Source: Acanthaster planci
Lineage: Eukaryota > Echinodermata > Asteroidea > Valvatida > Acanthasteridae
DNA length: 32,509 nucleotides
Reading direction: 5' to 3'
NCBI RefSeq assembly: GCF_001949145.1
Contig: NW_019091634.1
Coordinates: 1 to 32,509, forward strand
In this document: positions 31,569 to 32,509 of the stretch, in pieces
Position numbering within the stretch: position 1 is the first letter of the stretch
Layout of the letters: each line of letters opens with the position of its first letter
Program-made: the position numbers and the translations under genes
The notes under the pieces: model-generated
The model's input: only the letters and a program-made list of their open reading frames with translations
Told to the model about the DNA's origin: nothing
The model's database searches: none

Positions 31569-32509
31569 TGTACATGTACGCAGACTGTAGACTAGTGGCG
31601 TGAGGACTACATGTACATGTATGTATACTGATGTTTAGGCATAAGGAAAGAAAGCATACTTGCTTAGCATGCCTTACCCTTCAGAAAGTTCAACTCAAAT
31701 GTGACCTACCTGTACCTGCATGTATGCAACCTTAGTGAAGCTTTCAAAAAAGTTCTGGCTTTCCATAGTTTGAATAACTTGTATATGTAGCTACTGAGTC
31801 AAAGTCCAAAACAGTATCTTGCTGTCTCGAAATTGCCATTTGAAGCATTCTGCTTGAAGTAATGTACTTCAACACAGCTGATGGCATTATTCCATGCATG
31901 GTATCATTTTTGCACAAAAATACCGACCTTTCATATTTGACAAGGTACAAAAATGCAGTCCTGTACATGTACATGTGCAGAGTTGGAATTTGCAGATGTT
32001 GACCCTTGGTGGTCATTTGGATTTCTGTGATATTTTGTACCACATCGTCCAAGAGAATGTTATAGAGTGATAGTTCCTACAACACCTAGCCTTGGTACAG
32101 GGATCCTTGAGGGCGCCATGCGTGCTCAACCTCCCGAGGCAAGTGCTTTTGCATGTAGAACCAACATGACGTGTTTATACGCCTTTCTGGGTAGAAAGGG
32201 TACAGAAACTCCCAATTGGTGTTTTATATGTCATCCCGTGTAATAAACAGAGCAAGTTATCTGCATGAATAGACTAATCCAGTAAGCCCCGCCCACTGAG
32301 CACAGGGCTAGTTGGCACATGCTCTTCTCCAACGCCACACAACATGCTCCAGCCACGCACATCGTATGCGCACGCACGCACGCATGTCGGACGTTTGTAC
32401 ATGCACGTTGGACAGAAGTTATGGCAGTGATTTGTCATAAGACAACGGGGCTGGGCTTAATGGATCGGTCTATTGAGCAAGATAGGATAGTGTTATACCC
32501 AGCAAGAAA
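31569..32509. other. NDUFS1 intron 1, right edge
   Basis: AT-rich intronic sequence with ATGTACATGTAC words (31569, 31612, 31966). I do not find the second NDUFS1 exon here. Near 32360-32390 is a short alternating GCACGCACGCACG patch. No gene supported. Confidence 0.4.

Overview
This is a piece of an intron-rich animal nuclear genome, most likely an invertebrate deuterostome (lancelet, hemichordate or echinoderm; the sequence alone does not settle which). The genes have GT-AG introns of 0.4-2.4 kb and clear vertebrate-type orthologues. The DNA between them is AT-leaning and full of the words ATGTACATGTAC and TAGGCCTA, short hairpins and non-autonomous DNA transposons. There are no bacterial operons, CRISPR arrays or phage genes. 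One ambiguous base (N) lies at 10415.

Four protein genes and one transposase relic can be read. (1) On the minus strand at 473-2652 is a class-I SAM methyltransferase of the juvenile-hormone-acid-methyltransferase-like type, with three exons visible and a one-base frame break in a G-rich run. (2) At 3174-4408 (+) is a decayed piggyBac transposase. (3) At 13414-19239 (+) is a complete four-exon gene for a 181-residue CYTH-domain protein (CyaB / thiamine-triphosphatase superfamily). (4) At 22265-28600 (-) is a complete six-exon gene for translation elongation factor eEF1B alpha/beta (226 residues). Its first exon (28521-28600) lies more than 2 kb from the second. (5) At 30737-30895 (+) is the first coding exon of NDUFS1, the 75 kDa subunit of respiratory complex I; the rest lies beyond the right edge.

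The CYTH and eEF1B genes converge. eEF1B and NDUFS1 diverge head to head, as EEF1B2 and NDUFS1 do in human, so this pair looks like an ancient linked unit with a shared promoter region near 28.6-28.85 kb.

The most striking structure is mobile DNA packed into that divergent pair. Three fold-back elements (26721-27314, 27410-28262, 29316-30076) begin with TAG, have long inverted arms and are flanked by 9-bp direct repeats (9/9, 8/9 and 8/9 identical), the hallmark of Mutator-like elements. A second family, about 590 bp with ends CCACTTCCTGCCGGG between TTAA sites, has three copies (14092, 18341, 30925). Smaller hairpins sit at 16215, 17745, 20712, 26202, 30156 and 31510. There is also a 7-unit 32-bp minisatellite at 21471, tRNA-derived SINE remnants near 8.6 kb and 13.8 kb, and GACTC-rich satellite patches. 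The stretch 4.4-13.4 kb otherwise holds no gene I can support.
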